Part shown: one piece after another, positions 44,924-59,270 of the stretch
How positions within the stretch are numbered: position 1 is the stretch's first letter
How the letters are laid out: each line of letters starts with the position of its first letter
From: Morella rubra
Lineage: Eukaryota > Streptophyta > Magnoliopsida > Fagales > Myricaceae
Assembly (NCBI GenBank): GCA_003952965.2
Contig: CM025851.1
Span: 6,376,660-6,440,659, forward strand
Direction of reading: 5' to 3'
DNA length: 64,000 nucleotides
Notes under the pieces: generated by a model
What the model was told of the DNA's origin: nothing
The model's database searches: none
What the model saw: the letters and a program-made list of their open reading frames with translations, nothing else
Made by a program: the position numbers and the translations under genes

Positions 44924-47900
44924 TCACGACAGCTCCAACAGGCAAACACACTCAATATGAGGAGTGTGTGGGAACATATCCACTGGCTGTAGGCTCTTTA
45001 GCGTGTAACAACCTTCTATATTTTGCTTTGTCTGCACAAGAATCCCCAAAGATCATAGGACTCAAAACCCAAAAAGAAAGAGAAAAACAGAAAGAAAGAA
45101 GCCGGTCCTAAAAGTTGACACATACATCACCATGACATAGATAATCGAGGTCACGTGCACACGTGGCTGGATTACAAGATACATAAACTATGCGTGGGGC
45201 CTTGAGCTTTAGTAGAAATTTAATCAGCTTCATGTGCATGCCAGGACGGTTTGGATCTGCAGCATTTAACAAAATTTTACAAAGTAAGACAATGCTCCAA
45301 ATACACCTCTGTTTCTTTTGGTGGCCCAAAATGCTGAGCGTACTCGTCCAAAATGAAGACCGGAAGGGAGCTAAAGCCATCAGAGGTGCACAATACAAGT
45401 AAACAAGAAGAATACAACAAATATTGGAGGAAAATGTTGCAGTTAAGACATAAAATCTGCATGGTATTTTGACCTGCAATGCTACATGGAAATGAGCTAC
45501 ACGCGTCAAACAAAAATGGGGATGAAGTAAATGCTTTTTGACATCTCAATGTTGAACACAAAAAGAAAAACAAAATACCTTCAGATGGTAAGGAGGCAAA
45601 GAACCTGAGATACATCTTTTAGCAGAATTATATATAGCAGGAAATCATTTCCAACCACGAAATGGCAACGAAATCTGCTGGTCAACAACCTATCTCTGAA
45701 GCTAGAAGGCAGTATTTGGAAATAGAATCTGATGAAGTCTAAAGTCCATCGAAGTAGAAATTTCTAAAACACCATGTGTCTAAAATTATCAAGGACGAGG
45801 TGAAGCCATATAAAAACTGGCATCAGAATAACCTGATATGACAATGTCCGGCTTAGGAAAATTGTTGCCAAAGCATGCATCAATTTTACTGAGATCCCCT
45901 TGGACAAATGTAGCATTGTAGATCCCATTCAGCTTGGAATTCAAGCGAGCATCTGCAATGGCTTGAGCAACTACTTCATATCCATAGACGTGTCTGACCC
46001 TGGCAAATTCAGTCAACAGAGGCAAATTGAGCAAACTGATTTTTTTCTTTTTCTTTTTCTTTCTTTTTTTTGAGAGAGAGGGGTTCACCTTTTGGCAAGA
46101 GTCAGACCAATGGTGCCAGTCCCACAAAACAGGTCAAGAACAATTTCTGATCCATCACCTCTTAGACCAGCACAATCTTCTATGAGTTTATACAAAACCT
46201 CTGCCTAACAGTGAAATCACTTTTACTCATGGACTATCTACAGAGGAAACTGGAAGCTTAAGCAACAGATGTTGTCGTGAAATAAGATGAAAGCAAGGTT
46301 TGGGTGGCATTGCATAGCATACCTGCTGAGTGTTTGTCTGGAAGAAGGAGTTGGCTGATATTTGAAATGTAAGCCCCCTTAAGATCTCTGTGATGGTAGC
46401 TTTACCATACAATGTGTATTCCTCCTCCCCAACGGATGTGCTACCAACAGAGGTATTTACATTATTCAAGATGCTTACCTAGGTCATTCAAAAAAAATTT
46501 AAAAAGTTGACCAACAATCTTAATCAATAAAGTGAAATATACTCAGTGCAATGTTCCTAAGCTCGATAAAGAGACCCCCAACAGCAACGAAACACTTTAG
46601 GATGGATCAATAAACCAAGAGTGGTACTACTGAGTCTTTTGGGCATCAAGTGATCTTCATTTGGTTTCGGATAGGGGGTGCATCAGAATGATCCATTCCA
46701 AAAATTTGAAGGGGTAAGGGGACCTGGAGGAGCTTAAGTAGGCCAAAAGATGACTTGTTCAAATGGTAAAGCGCAGGAATTATACTTGACTACAAATCTG
46801 AGTTAATATATATCACACAAACCACTTCGGGAAAACATGAAATTTTCTCGACTAGGGGCATCAGCAGCTCTGGCTTGTAAGAAGAGGTCACAAAATTGAC
46901 CATGAGTTCAGGCAGACCAGTCTTGACATCCCTGGAATAAACACCAAAAATATAATTATTATGCTGAAACCATTATATTGTTGAACAGCTTCCATTATAT
47001 TAAAGACAACAAGGTTTGCTTAGATATTGTAGTGAGGCATACACATAACACCAGTGAAATTTGCGGAAACCATTTTATGATTGATGAATTATCCAAGGGA
47101 TAAAGACTGCAATCCTCAAAATTTTCAATGGTACACTTAAATGTATCATTTTGATCAAATATTAACAAACCTCACTGCTTCACAATGCATAACGAGAAAA
47201 GGTAGGTCATAAAAAATATCAAATTTCTTGTTTGCCAATTGGTTAGGGAAAGATTTCAAATTGATAGTAGCCCCATGAATCCTCTAAACCAATTAATGCC
47301 AGCTCATATTCCAAATAATCAGTTTTTTGAACAATTTATTATTTATATCTGCATAAGACTATAAACACACTACTTGTGCATGTGCTTGGATTTTTGCTTC
47401 TGTTCATGGTTCTTCATTGTTCCTACTGCCTATGATATTGCAATCTTGAAGAGAGTTCATATCTTGCAAGTATAGGTATATTCTGTCATGCGCATGGAAG
47501 TCATTACATAAAGTTACAATATTGTGGAGGTAAAGGAGATTTGATTATACAAGACAAACAGAGGTTGCAGTATGCCCACTACCTTCCAGTTCTTAGCACT
47601 AGATGCTTCAGGAAGCCAGCATGAGAGTGGACATCGTAAGCAGAAAGACCTAGTTGTGGATCTCCCCAACAATCTTGGATAGCTGCAAGAACCTACACAT
47701 CAGAATGCAAGTCAAAAAGGTAGTAAAGAACAACTTTCTAACTAACTTCACTGACACCATAGTAAGCTAACTATTCATGTAATCAAATAGACTGCCCATA
47801 ATACTTCAAATAATCAAAGAAGTTTCTTACCTAAAAACAAGCAGATGAAGAAGATAAATAGCAAAAATCACTGTTCGGAAGGTAAAAGTTTCAGCAGTAA

Positions 47901-50900
47901 ACTTCAATAAACCTCAAGAAATAAACGTGTTTAGTCTAGATCTTTAATTGCTTTCATTCACACTCTGAACTTGAGCTAGGTTGCTTTTAAGTCCCTATTC
48001 ACACTAAGGAAAACTCATAGCTACTGCGCTTCAACTTGAAAATCCTTAGTAATCCATATCTCATGGCACCTAACTATGATCTTTTCCTCCCTCACAGGTA
48101 ATGGCAAGGACAATAATTCCACGGCCTCTTTGAGAAAGTGCAATGCCTTCATCAACTACATTGCAGTGTTTCAGGGTCAAAGTTACAGGCTCTTAATGAG
48201 TGAATGTCATGGAAAGCAGACTTCTACAACCTTTTCTTAAAGTAGATAACTCTATTTAGGAGCTTATATTCCTATTTGGATTTGTCAGTGCATATAACAA
48301 ATTTTGGGGGCATTGACCCTGCCATGCCAAAACCAATACAACGAAAAGGTCAATATGGGAATCCATTATTTGACATGTTTATGTTCTTGTGACAGCGGAA
48401 AGTTCATATTACTATGTTCGATTTAGGGCGTCGTACTCACATCAGCATAAATTAAAAAGCGTCCTCACAAGACAATAAGATTCAATGCAGTTTGGTAAAC
48501 TCTCTCTCATCCATGTGTAGCACCAACCAAAATCCACTATCAGTGATATAAGCACCTATATGACCAACTCTAACAAAACAACGCTCAGAAAGCCTAGCAA
48601 CCTCACAGAAAGAAATGCCTAAACATGAGGAAACCAAACTCTCATTATATCTAACTCAAACTCTCAATCTCCACTGACATACTTGACCTTTCACTCTCGA
48701 AAAAACTGTGATGCACATAATGGAGAACTAATAACCAAACACTACATCTACTCTCAACTCACATTCAATTCACAATTGAGCATCCTCAAGCCTCAAAACA
48801 TGTCTGCGCTAGTTTATGTTCTGATGCAAGCATCCTTTAGGTTCAAAAGACTGACCACCCTACTTTTGAGAAGGGAGAATCATATTGGGCTGGTGCCACC
48901 AAATCTTTAGAATTAATGCTTATGTTAAGGCCCAACTCCCGTTTTTCAGTAGAACAAAAATAATTACTCAATTGACTAGGAACCCACTTTCCTTCCACGT
49001 CAAGAAAACTCAAATATGTACCCAACTCAAATTAGGAATATAATGAATTCTTTTGAGAAAATTACTTCCCACATCCGATTTAGAGTGTCTGCAGGGAGGA
49101 TGGGCCTCTAATAACATAAAGAATAGATGACACACCGTATTGGCAGGTTCGCTCTGCAGTAAGCACTTGTTGATGTTCAGAACCTTATCGAAAAAGCCAG
49201 GAACATGCAGGCCTAGTGCATAGTTCTCATCCCCATGTTGTTTTTCTGATAATGATTCTCTAGGAAACCATTCTTGAGAACAAAATGAGAATTCCATCTG
49301 CAGAAGCAGGAAAGAAGCAGCTAAGATACTTTTATAATCTTCAGCCAATCTATCAGTAGAAATGGTTTGCAACAGCAAAGTATATAGCAGCTAGTTATGA
49401 GTTGTACAATTGGTGGGAAAATCAAATTGCCATGTTTGGTGGGAAGATCAAATTGCAGTGAATTACATTGTCTAGATAAAAGTTCATATGTTTCAGGAGA
49501 AATATGGCAATCTTTCTGAGGACAATCCCAGTTACAATCTAGCAAGAATCCAGCAGCAAGTGCTGGTCTCTCGACCAAATATGAGTTATTTTCAAGCTGC
49601 ATCCAGCCAAATTTGAAACAATTCAAGCTGAAAAGGTTTATATTCTACGCTAACCTTGTTCCTATAATGGAACTGGATATCACAGGGGACAATTGGCTTC
49701 ATGATGTTAAGGGATTCCAGTTCCTTACAAGAAAATTTGCCGACGTGTATCACCAACTCACAAACTTGTTGTTCCTTAGCTGTAAGCTGAGCCTCATAAG
49801 ACAGGTTTTGGGTTTTACATCCTCCACAATAAGAAGCATATTCACATGGGGCATCCACAAAATCCCAGTGAGGAGATATTGTCTTTACCTTAATCACCTG
49901 CAGCTTTTACGAAAGGCATCAACACGATTTCTCGAAAGCAGAAGGAAGGAATCAAAAGAACGAAAGAAAAGAATGATAAAGCTGCCTAGCATCGGAATTA
50001 AAAGTGAAAAAAAAAAAACAAAATCAGAACTGATACACGTTGTACCACTATTCAAAGGTGTATTTCTATCACCAGTAAGTTCCAATGAAGAATGACCACA
50101 GGAGATTGTTACTTATCAATTCGTTCTAACACCTTGTTGGCATTTTGGAATGATGATTAAAGTATCCCAACAGTAAGGACAGAACCACTACCAATAATCA
50201 ATAAGCAAAAGAGTGCAATAGATTGTTCAGAAATTTTAATAGCAGCTCGCTCTCAAAATAATTTAAAACCGAAATAAAAAATAAAGCACTTAGATGGCTG
50301 GTGAAGCTCAGCAATTTCGTGTCATCATCAGTCTTTGATGCTTCCTTCAAATTTGGTCACCAAGCTCCATTTATCAATTCAATCAACAAAGACTGGAAAA
50401 TAAGCCTTACAAAAGACCCATATTCCCCAGTCCATATTTTCAATCTAGACTTGACCAATGTTAAAGAACTGCGCTTATTAAGCAGTCAAAAAATTAATAC
50501 ATGTCTAATCCCCAAGAGCTTTGGATTTCAGGTACTGCTAAAAATCTCTTTAGTTAAGAAAGGGAAGCAACTTACAGCTACAAATCATAAAATTTGCACC
50601 ATTTAAGACCTAAAGAAGCAAACAAGTTCAAATTTTTACGACTGAACCTTATAAAAATACGTAGCTTTGTTGATGAAAGCTGCTCATCTCTCGGAACAAA
50701 ATCAAAATAACGTATAGAAGTCCCTAAACAGTAGTAGTAAGAAAAGAAAGTTCTCAGCCCAATTTAGGACAAGAATAAGACCAGAATTACACTCTCATTT
50801 TCCAGCTTCTATTTCCTCAACATTACGAATGTGCTAAAGCTAAACATAACTGTTTCACCAAGTTGCGCACGGACTACAATTCAAACACGTGTCTTCTTGG

Positions 50901-51410
50901 TCAAGACTTCTGGGGCTTCAATCCTATCTCTATCTCTGTCTCTCACACATACGCGCACGCTTACCTTAGACCTCCAAATTTGAAACCAAAACAGCACAAA
51001 GAACAATGTTCTTTTTTCCTTGAATTTTGCTTAAATTTTCACAGCAATCAAACGAAGCCTAGAAATACCTCAGCATAGTTGCCCTTCTTGCGAGTGACAC
51101 GCCCAATGAATCGCTCCCCGGGAAGTGCACGGTCGCACATTACAACGAACCCGGTGTCTGCCACCTTGCACAGACCCTTCCCCTTGAAAGCCAGGGACTC
51201 GCATAGCAGCTCCAAGGTCTGGCCTCGCTTCGGGAAGTATGAATTCTTGGGCTTACTGGGCTTGGTGGCACTAGGCTGTTGCGTCTCGGCTGAGTCATCG
51301 GAGAGAGACGAACAAGATAACGCAGTGAGGGTTGATGAGGGGCGAAGAGTGCGCAGCCATGGGCACGTGGTTGTCAGGTGTCTGAGGCCATGGTTCGGCA
51401 TAGTCGCCAT
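44924..51410 (-). CDS. TrmA/RlmD-type RNA (uracil-5-)-methyltransferase
   Basis: Ten exons join to 547 codons plus stop: 51410-51069, 49897-49655, 49297-49136, 47692-47583, 46931-46823, 46478-46323, 46204-46089, 45999-45833, 45256-45126, 45031-44924. A Ser/Thr/Arg-rich N-terminus of about 55 residues looks like an organelle transit peptide. A TRAM-type RNA-binding domain follows (RGQTLELLCESLAFKGKG), then an iron-sulfur cluster motif C-x5-C-G-G-C. The catalytic half has FFQTNTQQ, the SAM loop VLDLFCGTGTIG, GYEVVAQAI, a DPNRPG motif, the nucleophile in VSCNPATCARDL, and the end DMFPHTPHIECV with the general-base Glu. It would transfer methyl from SAM to uracil C5 of rRNA or tRNA, probably in plastid or mitochondrion. 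The Arabidopsis counterpart is At3g21300, from memory. Confidence 0.92.
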
Positions 51411-52955
51411 ACTTGGGGCTTGGTACGGCTGGGAGGGAAAGGCAGAGAGGCGGTGCCCCGGGTCTCTGGCCTGGGATAGAGGCCAGTTTGGTCATTATGA
51501 AAACCAACAAATATTATTATCTCTAGATTAAAAAATGGTGAAGAAATACCAGTTGTTCAGCAAAACATGCAGTGGCGATGCAAAGGGCGGCCGCGACCGA
51601 TTGTTTTGTCCAAAAAAAAATTTAGATGTGTTTTATTATTTTTATTTTTTTTCATAAGTTGGTCTGGGTCCGACTCTTGTTAAGTCCAGGCTAACTGGAG
51701 CTCAGTCCTATTTTAATCTGTCGGCATGGAGATCAAACCCTTTTGATTTTATTTTTTATAAGCAAAGGATGAAACGGTAGCTTAAAAAATTAAAAATTAA
51801 AACAGGAGTGAAATGATGTGTTTCACCTTTGTTTTGAAAAATCAACTTTCCCTCCCCTCTTGCGCGATCTCTCTCCCTCTCGGCTCTCTCTCACAGTTTC
51901 TCATTTCTCACCCGTGACCTAGCCGCCACTATCACCCATTGGCCGTTGCCCACGTTGCCTCACCGCCGCCCAACCACTTCTTTCTCTCTCTTTCACAGGT
52001 AAACAATTTTATAAAATTGCGAAATTGGGGATTTTGTGAAATTGTGATTTGTGACTTCTCGTTACAAGGCTGTTACATGATTGAGCTTGTTGGGATTTGC
52101 TTATGTTTGAACTTTGAACCTTTTGTATCCTGTATCCAATAGGAAGTTCTAGGAAAATTTAAGATTGCTTTGCTTATGCCTTTCTATGTGCTTCTTTTCT
52201 TAATTTGTTGTCATAATAACTATATGATTTCTGCACTATGTCTATGTACTACGCATGTCATGAAATGTTCTGTAAGTGCCACCACAAATTTTCCGGATCT
52301 CTCTGTGTGAAGCCATCACTTTGCTGCTCTTTTAGCAATCTGATGCGATATTTCGGTGGTTAAATAGGACCACATTTTAGTCTTTCAACACTTGAAAATA
52401 AAAATTTGGTTCTGGATGAACAGAGCAGCTCCAAATTTTATGTATTATGGCACTGTTATTGGGTAGATCTAGTCTGCACTTCCCCCATTGTTAGTCAAAT
52501 GCACATATGATTTTGTGCATGCAATGCCACTGAAAAACTCTTCCAAAGAAAAAATTAGAGTGCTGTTGCAGAGAATTTTTTAGCAGTAGCAGCATTTTCT
52601 TTCCAAAATAATTCATTTCTTCATCGTAAAATGTAATTATCACCGTTCAAAATTATAATAAATAATACTATACATGTATTTTAATTAATATTTTTAATCT
52701 TTAATTTTTGATATTATAACTTTAAAATAAATTTTTACGTTACGAAATAAAAAAAATTTCTTCTTTCGACTTTAAATTCGACCTCTTGAATTTTAATACT
52801 GACTTCACTGAAAATAATGCCAGACGTAATACTGATTTAATTGTTTCTTACCAACGGGAATATTACCAAAAGAAAAACGACAGCGTTTTCAGTCAACCAT
52901 CATTCCCTAGATTTTTAATTAACTATTCCGCGCGTTTGATCCAGAGATACCCGCG
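51411..52955. other. divergent intergenic region with hAT-like debris
   Basis: CAGTGGCGATGC at 51570 resembles the left terminal repeat of the hAT elements at 13.5 kb, and 52680-52760 resembles their right-hand AT tail. The interior includes a CT/C-rich patch (51850-51990). No intact element or gene is present. Confidence 0.4.
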
Positions 52956-52992
52956 ATATAAACCTCCGGCTCCCAAAAAGCCCAAACCCTAA
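52956..52992 (+). promoter_or_regulatory. TATA box and telo-box of the S30 gene
   Basis: ATATAAA (52956-52962) is followed by a perfect telo-box AAACCCTAA (52984-52992), which would lie at the transcription start. Confidence 0.7.
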
Positions 52993-53073
52993 CAGAGGAA
53001 CGAGCAGTCTTTTTCTCCCTCACCCAGTGTCTACAGGCGGGTCGCTCGGAGAAAGAACCACTAAAACTGCATC

Positions 53074-54206
<1,133 letters not shown>

Positions 54207-56780
54207 GCCGATTGCTATGCAAGGAGTTTTGTTAGCGTAGGCAACGATCAGCTTATAAAGCAGTAGTTTCTAGTTTTTGTTTTTATTTTTATTTTTTGTT
54301 TGTAGCCAAGCAAGATTTGAGTTTAGTAGCTCATATATTGCCTGAATCGGTTTTGTTCAAAGCATTTCTGCGAGGTTTAAACTTGGAAATACAGGGCATG
54401 TCTCTTACAATGAGCCAAGATCGTGGAGTTTGACCTTTGTTCGTCTTTTAACTTTTCCTGGGTGATTCTTGATGATGTCCATTAGGTAACAGGGGAAATT
54501 TATGGGTGGGATGAATCTCTATTTGGGTTCAAAACTATCCTAGAAAGAGATACTGAAATTCTTCTAGGCTTACACAAATTAGAAAAGAAAATTCGATTTG
54601 GCCCTCCGAAAAGGGTTTGTTATTTTTTTTTTTATGAAAAAAAAACTTGTACACATTTTGTCTTTGCAATTAGTTGTTTATTGGAACTGAAATAAAAGAA
54701 ATTGTTGTCTAAATATTGGCCGTTTGATAATTGATACCACCGAACTCAGTAATCTTCAGAAATCTAGGCGTAGGACTTGTGCTACATGAGCAAACTTGTC
54801 TGGCACTTCACTTTCCGAGCCAAAACAATACTAATGCAGAAACATTCGATCCTTCCATGTGGAATAAACGCGCTTTTTGTTGAGCAGAATATTTTGATCA
54901 GACTTCACCGGCACAAGCAAATCAAAATAAAAAACATGAAATTGGATTTTTCTTATGTCTATCTCTCACTGAGTGTAGGGACTCGGATCCGCTGTCACTG
55001 GCTCACAAAGGGGTTGCATTTGCGCTGGCTTTAAGCAATAGTTCAAGGCCCAGGCATCGCAAGTGAACCAAGCAGTTGCCTGATCCAAAGAGAAGGCCTC
55101 TTCTTAGAACAAGGCAAGGGGTCGAATTACGTGAAAACCGCTGCTGCCCTTTATTGAAAATATTGAAAGGCCCAGACCTTTTCTCGTCTTTTCAGCTAAG
55201 CAAGCAATTAAGTTTCAAACCAACCTTAAGAGGTAAACCATAAATTATCCTCACAAGTTGATAAAATAATTCATTAAAAACGTTGCAATGTTCTTCTAGG
55301 TTTAGCATTAAAACGAGAGAGTGAAGAAGAAGAAGGTCTGCATGGTTGCACCTGCCTATTTTAGCTAGTGTGGCTGATAATTGTTTAAATTATACATGAT
55401 AGAGTTAATTGGGATTTTTTAATACTCTGATGCTCCTCCGTACAACTTTTTCTCTGGTCCATTAGACTGATGGTTAAACTATTTAATATATTTTTATATA
55501 ACAATTTGAGAGGTATAGGACTTTCTCAATTGAGAAAGCAAGATATCATTTTCTGCAAGTGAGAAATGGTGTCAGGAAAGAACACCATATTTGGATGACA
55601 TGTCATTTTGATCTTTTCTGCTCTACCTTTAAATCACTTTTTTTTTTTTTAATAATCAGTCTTAAATCACATGTAATAATTGAGTGGTACATTTAATAGT
55701 CCAATAAAAAACCTTTCTCTTTCAGGAATCATACCTAATATCCTACACTTATTAAATGTGATTGAAAGAAAAAAAACTTCCCAGAAAGAAAGATTGAAAA
55801 AAAAAGGTGTAAAAGGGACTGATCACAAGTATTTGTTTTGTAGCAAAATAAATCTAGAAAATAGAAGAGCAACAATCCAGTTTAAATTATAATTGAAAAA
55901 GTTGCAAGAGAAGACGTTAACTATCCAACTAAAAAAGAATTCCAAAATGTCGGGCAAGCACAAAAACAGTGAACAGAGGACACAGACAGGGGACCCTGAA
56001 AATGCTCGAAAACTCGAAGAACAGGACAAAATGCATAAACCACACGCCGCACTCCTAGGTTTTTTCCAACCCCAACCTTACTTCTTGTCACTCTTTCTAT
56101 GTCTCTCAACCTCCTCTGCTCTCCCCGATGTTTCGGTTTCAACTTGCAACTAACAAAGCAGCGTGAGCCGTGAAGACAGAAACATAGATATCAAAGACCC
56201 TTAAACCTCTCTGATCACCTCACATTAATTCCACATTCAACGAAAGCTGGCGCGGGGACAGAAAGTGTGATCTGATCCCCCACTTTACTTCCGAAACGTC
56301 TTTGGTATAAACAATATGTAATGTCCACACCTTTGGCACCCACATGGTAATATCCCTGCCAGCCTTTCCTCTTTTTTCTCTCTAGTCACCATGTTACATG
56401 TTGTTTCCATATTTGCCAAGAAAATTGGAATAGGAAGTTTTTTATTTGGTTGAGGCTTTCCTGTTCTCGAGGGGAGCTTATTTTTCGGGAAATACCCATT
56501 TTGTGAGGGGTTGAATTTCTTGCCCTCTTAGGATTGATCTTGGTCCTGTTGGGTTTCGGAATCAAGATACTATTTTATATGTGTTTCTCATTCTTGGAGG
56601 ACATAAAATACCCATATGCCAATAACCAAACTTGTTTCAATCTGTGTCGTTTTGAGATGCGAATCCATTGTTATGGTTTTGCCATTGCCAGAAGTTCTAT
56701 GAAATGAGTGTTCTCGAATTTGATGTTGGGTGAAAACAGAATACCAAGAACCCGGTATTTGATTTAACGATTAGGTAAAG
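54207..56780. other. intergenic: S30 3' flank and GT14 promoter/leader
   Basis: No gene or repeat was recognised between 54400 and 56200. A leader intron of the GT14 gene is possible (AAAACAG acceptor near 56743) but the donor is uncertain. Confidence 0.45.
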
Positions 56781-59270
56781 ATGAAATCAAGGTTGATGAC
56801 ATTGGAGGAAGGCAAGGACCCTGCCACTACAGTGAGAACAATTCACTCTAGGGCTTTGCCTGTGAGAGTCCTCCAATTTTTCTTGATATTTTTGGTTCTC
56901 GGTCTCGGTGGTTCAATTGTTAGCATGTATATGATTCGATACTTCAAAGTTCAAATTGTTGCTCCCATAGCAGAGTCCACTCTTAGGCCTTGCTTTGAAG
57001 AGCTAAGTAGCATAGAGAGTTGGATTAGGCCTCCATCAAATTTGTTGCATAGCATGAATGACACTGAGCTGTTGTGGCGGGCTTCATCTGATCCTCGGAT
57101 AAAGATTTATCCATTCAATAGAGTTCCCAAGATTGCTTTCATGTTCTTGACTAAGGGACCATTACCGATGGCTCCTCTTTGGGAGCGTTTCTTTAAGGGG
57201 CACGAGGGACTTTATTCGATCTATGTTCATTCACTGCCATCGTACAATGCCAACTTTACAACTTCTTCAGTTTTTTACAGGAGGCAAATCCCAAGCCAGG
57301 TATCAGCAACCGTTTAATTTTTTGTTATAACTGATCGCATGAGTTCCTACAGTTATTTCACCAGATAGTAATTTACTTTGTCTCTCAAGATTATTGTTTT
57401 CTCTGGAACTCTTCATAAAGGTACATGTTTTGTTCCTACATATGGTAGTAATTAGTGAATTTGCACATCTCTGATGTTGTTGAAAAGTTACCCTTTTGAG
57501 GTGTGTAGGGAGCCATCAGCTTTCACATTTTGAAGGAAGCAACATGCGTAATGGCCCTTTTTCTAAATGAAAGAAAATTGCTGATCATGTGTTTTATGTT
57601 CTTTCCAAATGGGTAGATTAGTTCTCTTTAATTCATTCAACAGTATTGAGGTTGGCCATTTTAAACATAGCATTGGTCGGTGATAAGACCATGTAGAATT
57701 AGTTTGAGATGTTTCATGTAGGTGACTAGTTTACTGCATGGGTGATGAGTGACATGTTTTAAAGGTGGAACGGAGACAGTGGGGCATAGTCAAATTAGTG
57801 GTTACTGGAAATTGATCGATGGCATGTGGTTTGAGGAATTCTGGCTTAGTTGAATGTTGAAGGGGATCATTTGGCTGTCTCAAATGGAAACTGGGCGCTT
57901 GTAGTTGACCAGCACATGCATTTGGACAAGGCGTTTTTGGGTGGTGATTTGATTAGTGAAGGAGGAGACATAGTAAAACCAAAATGATTTACATCCAGGC
58001 TTTTTGGCTTCTTTACCTGGCAAGAGAGGTGGAGAGATTTCGATGGAACCATATTAGCGGGAAAAAGACAAAAGGAAATGTCAGAGCCAGGTTTTGTTTA
58101 TCCAACCTTGAATTCTGAGTGTATTTCATTGAGTTGTGTCTGACAGTAATATCTTGTGCTTCTAGCTCTAGGAATAGGAGATAATTGGCGACCTTGATAA
58201 AAGTTGTGCACCAAAATTTGGCCATTTATTCCCAAACCACTTTCTTTTTCATTTTTCACTATATTCTGACATCATTAAACCATTAACTTTTTGAAGTTAA
58301 GTTAGATTGACGAAATTATGTCAGCAAGCCAGTTTCTTGAGAAGCTTCTTGATCTAGATGGAATAGACCCGCTAATATGCCCAATGTCCCTGCTGCTGCA
58401 CGATGAGAGGCTTTGTATGCCTTCTGTGTGGAGGATGCGATCATGTGTGTGGGCAAATGACAAAAGGTTTTCTAGCTGGGTTTTCCTGCTTCACAACGGC
58501 TACTTAAGCATATGTTTGTTCAGCTTGTTTTCTTCCATTAACAAGAAGTTTATTGAAACAAAGCAAAATCATCATGTTTTTCGTGGTTTGAAACTCAAAT
58601 CACTAATATCTCTGTGGTGTTCTCTGAGCAGGTGGCTGAGTGGGGAAGAATGAGTATGTGTGATGCTGAGAGGAGACTCCTAGCCAATGCGCTGCTCGAT
58701 ATCTCAAATGAATGGTTTATCCTCCTGTCTGAGGCATGCATTCCACTGCACGACTTCAGCATTGTTTATCGCTACATTTCCAGATCCAGGTTTAGCTTTA
58801 TGGGCTCATTTGATGAACCTGGACCCTATGGGAGAGGGCGCTATAATCAAAACATGGCACCCGAGGTCAACCTCACAGACTGGCGTAAAGGGTCTCAGTG
58901 GTTTGAAGTTAATCGAAAACTTGCAGTTAAGATAGTTGAAGACACCACTTACTACCCCAAGTTCAAAGAGTTCTGCCAACCAGCATGTTATGTGGATGAG
59001 CACTACTTCCAGACAATGTTGAGCATCCAAACTCCCCATCTTTTGGCAAACAGGAGTCTTACCTATGTGGACTGGTCAAGAGGTGGTGCTCACCCAGCTA
59101 CATTTGGGAAGGCTGATATTAACGAGGTATTTCTCAAAAAGATTTTTGAAAGTGAAACATGTCTTTACAATAACCAGCCGTCTTCACTTTGCTTCCTGTT
59201 TGCAAGAAAGTTTGCTCCAAGTGCTTTGGATCTTCTCTTGGAATTATCACCCAAAAGTCTTGGCTTCTGA
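56781..59270 (+). CDS. GT14 'Core-2/I-branching' glycosyltransferase-like protein (DUF266)
   Basis: Two exons, 56781-57299 and 58632-59270, give 385 codons plus stop. A basic cytosolic end is followed by one hydrophobic segment (residues about 30-55, LQFFLIFLVLGLGGSIVSMY), the layout of a type II Golgi membrane enzyme. The luminal part holds KIAFMFLTKGPLPMAPLWERF, then EWGRMSMCDAERRLLANAL, FILLSEACIPLHDF, and DWRKGSQWFEVNRKLA near the middle of exon 2, followed by YVDEHYFQTML and TYVDWSRGGAHPATF, all characteristic of plant BC10-like proteins. These are assigned to GT14 and act on cell-wall or arabinogalactan glycans; the exact substrate is unknown. The 1332-bp intron contains a meaningless frame (58318-58653). 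Arabidopsis relatives, from memory, are At1g51770 and At3g21310. Confidence 0.9.

Noticed and set aside
46743..46800. tRNA-like stretch (TTCAAATGGTAAAGC) in a methyltransferase intron
   Set aside because: An A-box-like word is present but the B box is poor and no cloverleaf forms; too weak to list as SINE or tRNA.
58318..58653. 111-codon frame before GT14 exon 2
   Set aside because: It runs across the 3' splice site and lacks similarity; the family sequence joins 57299 directly to 58632.
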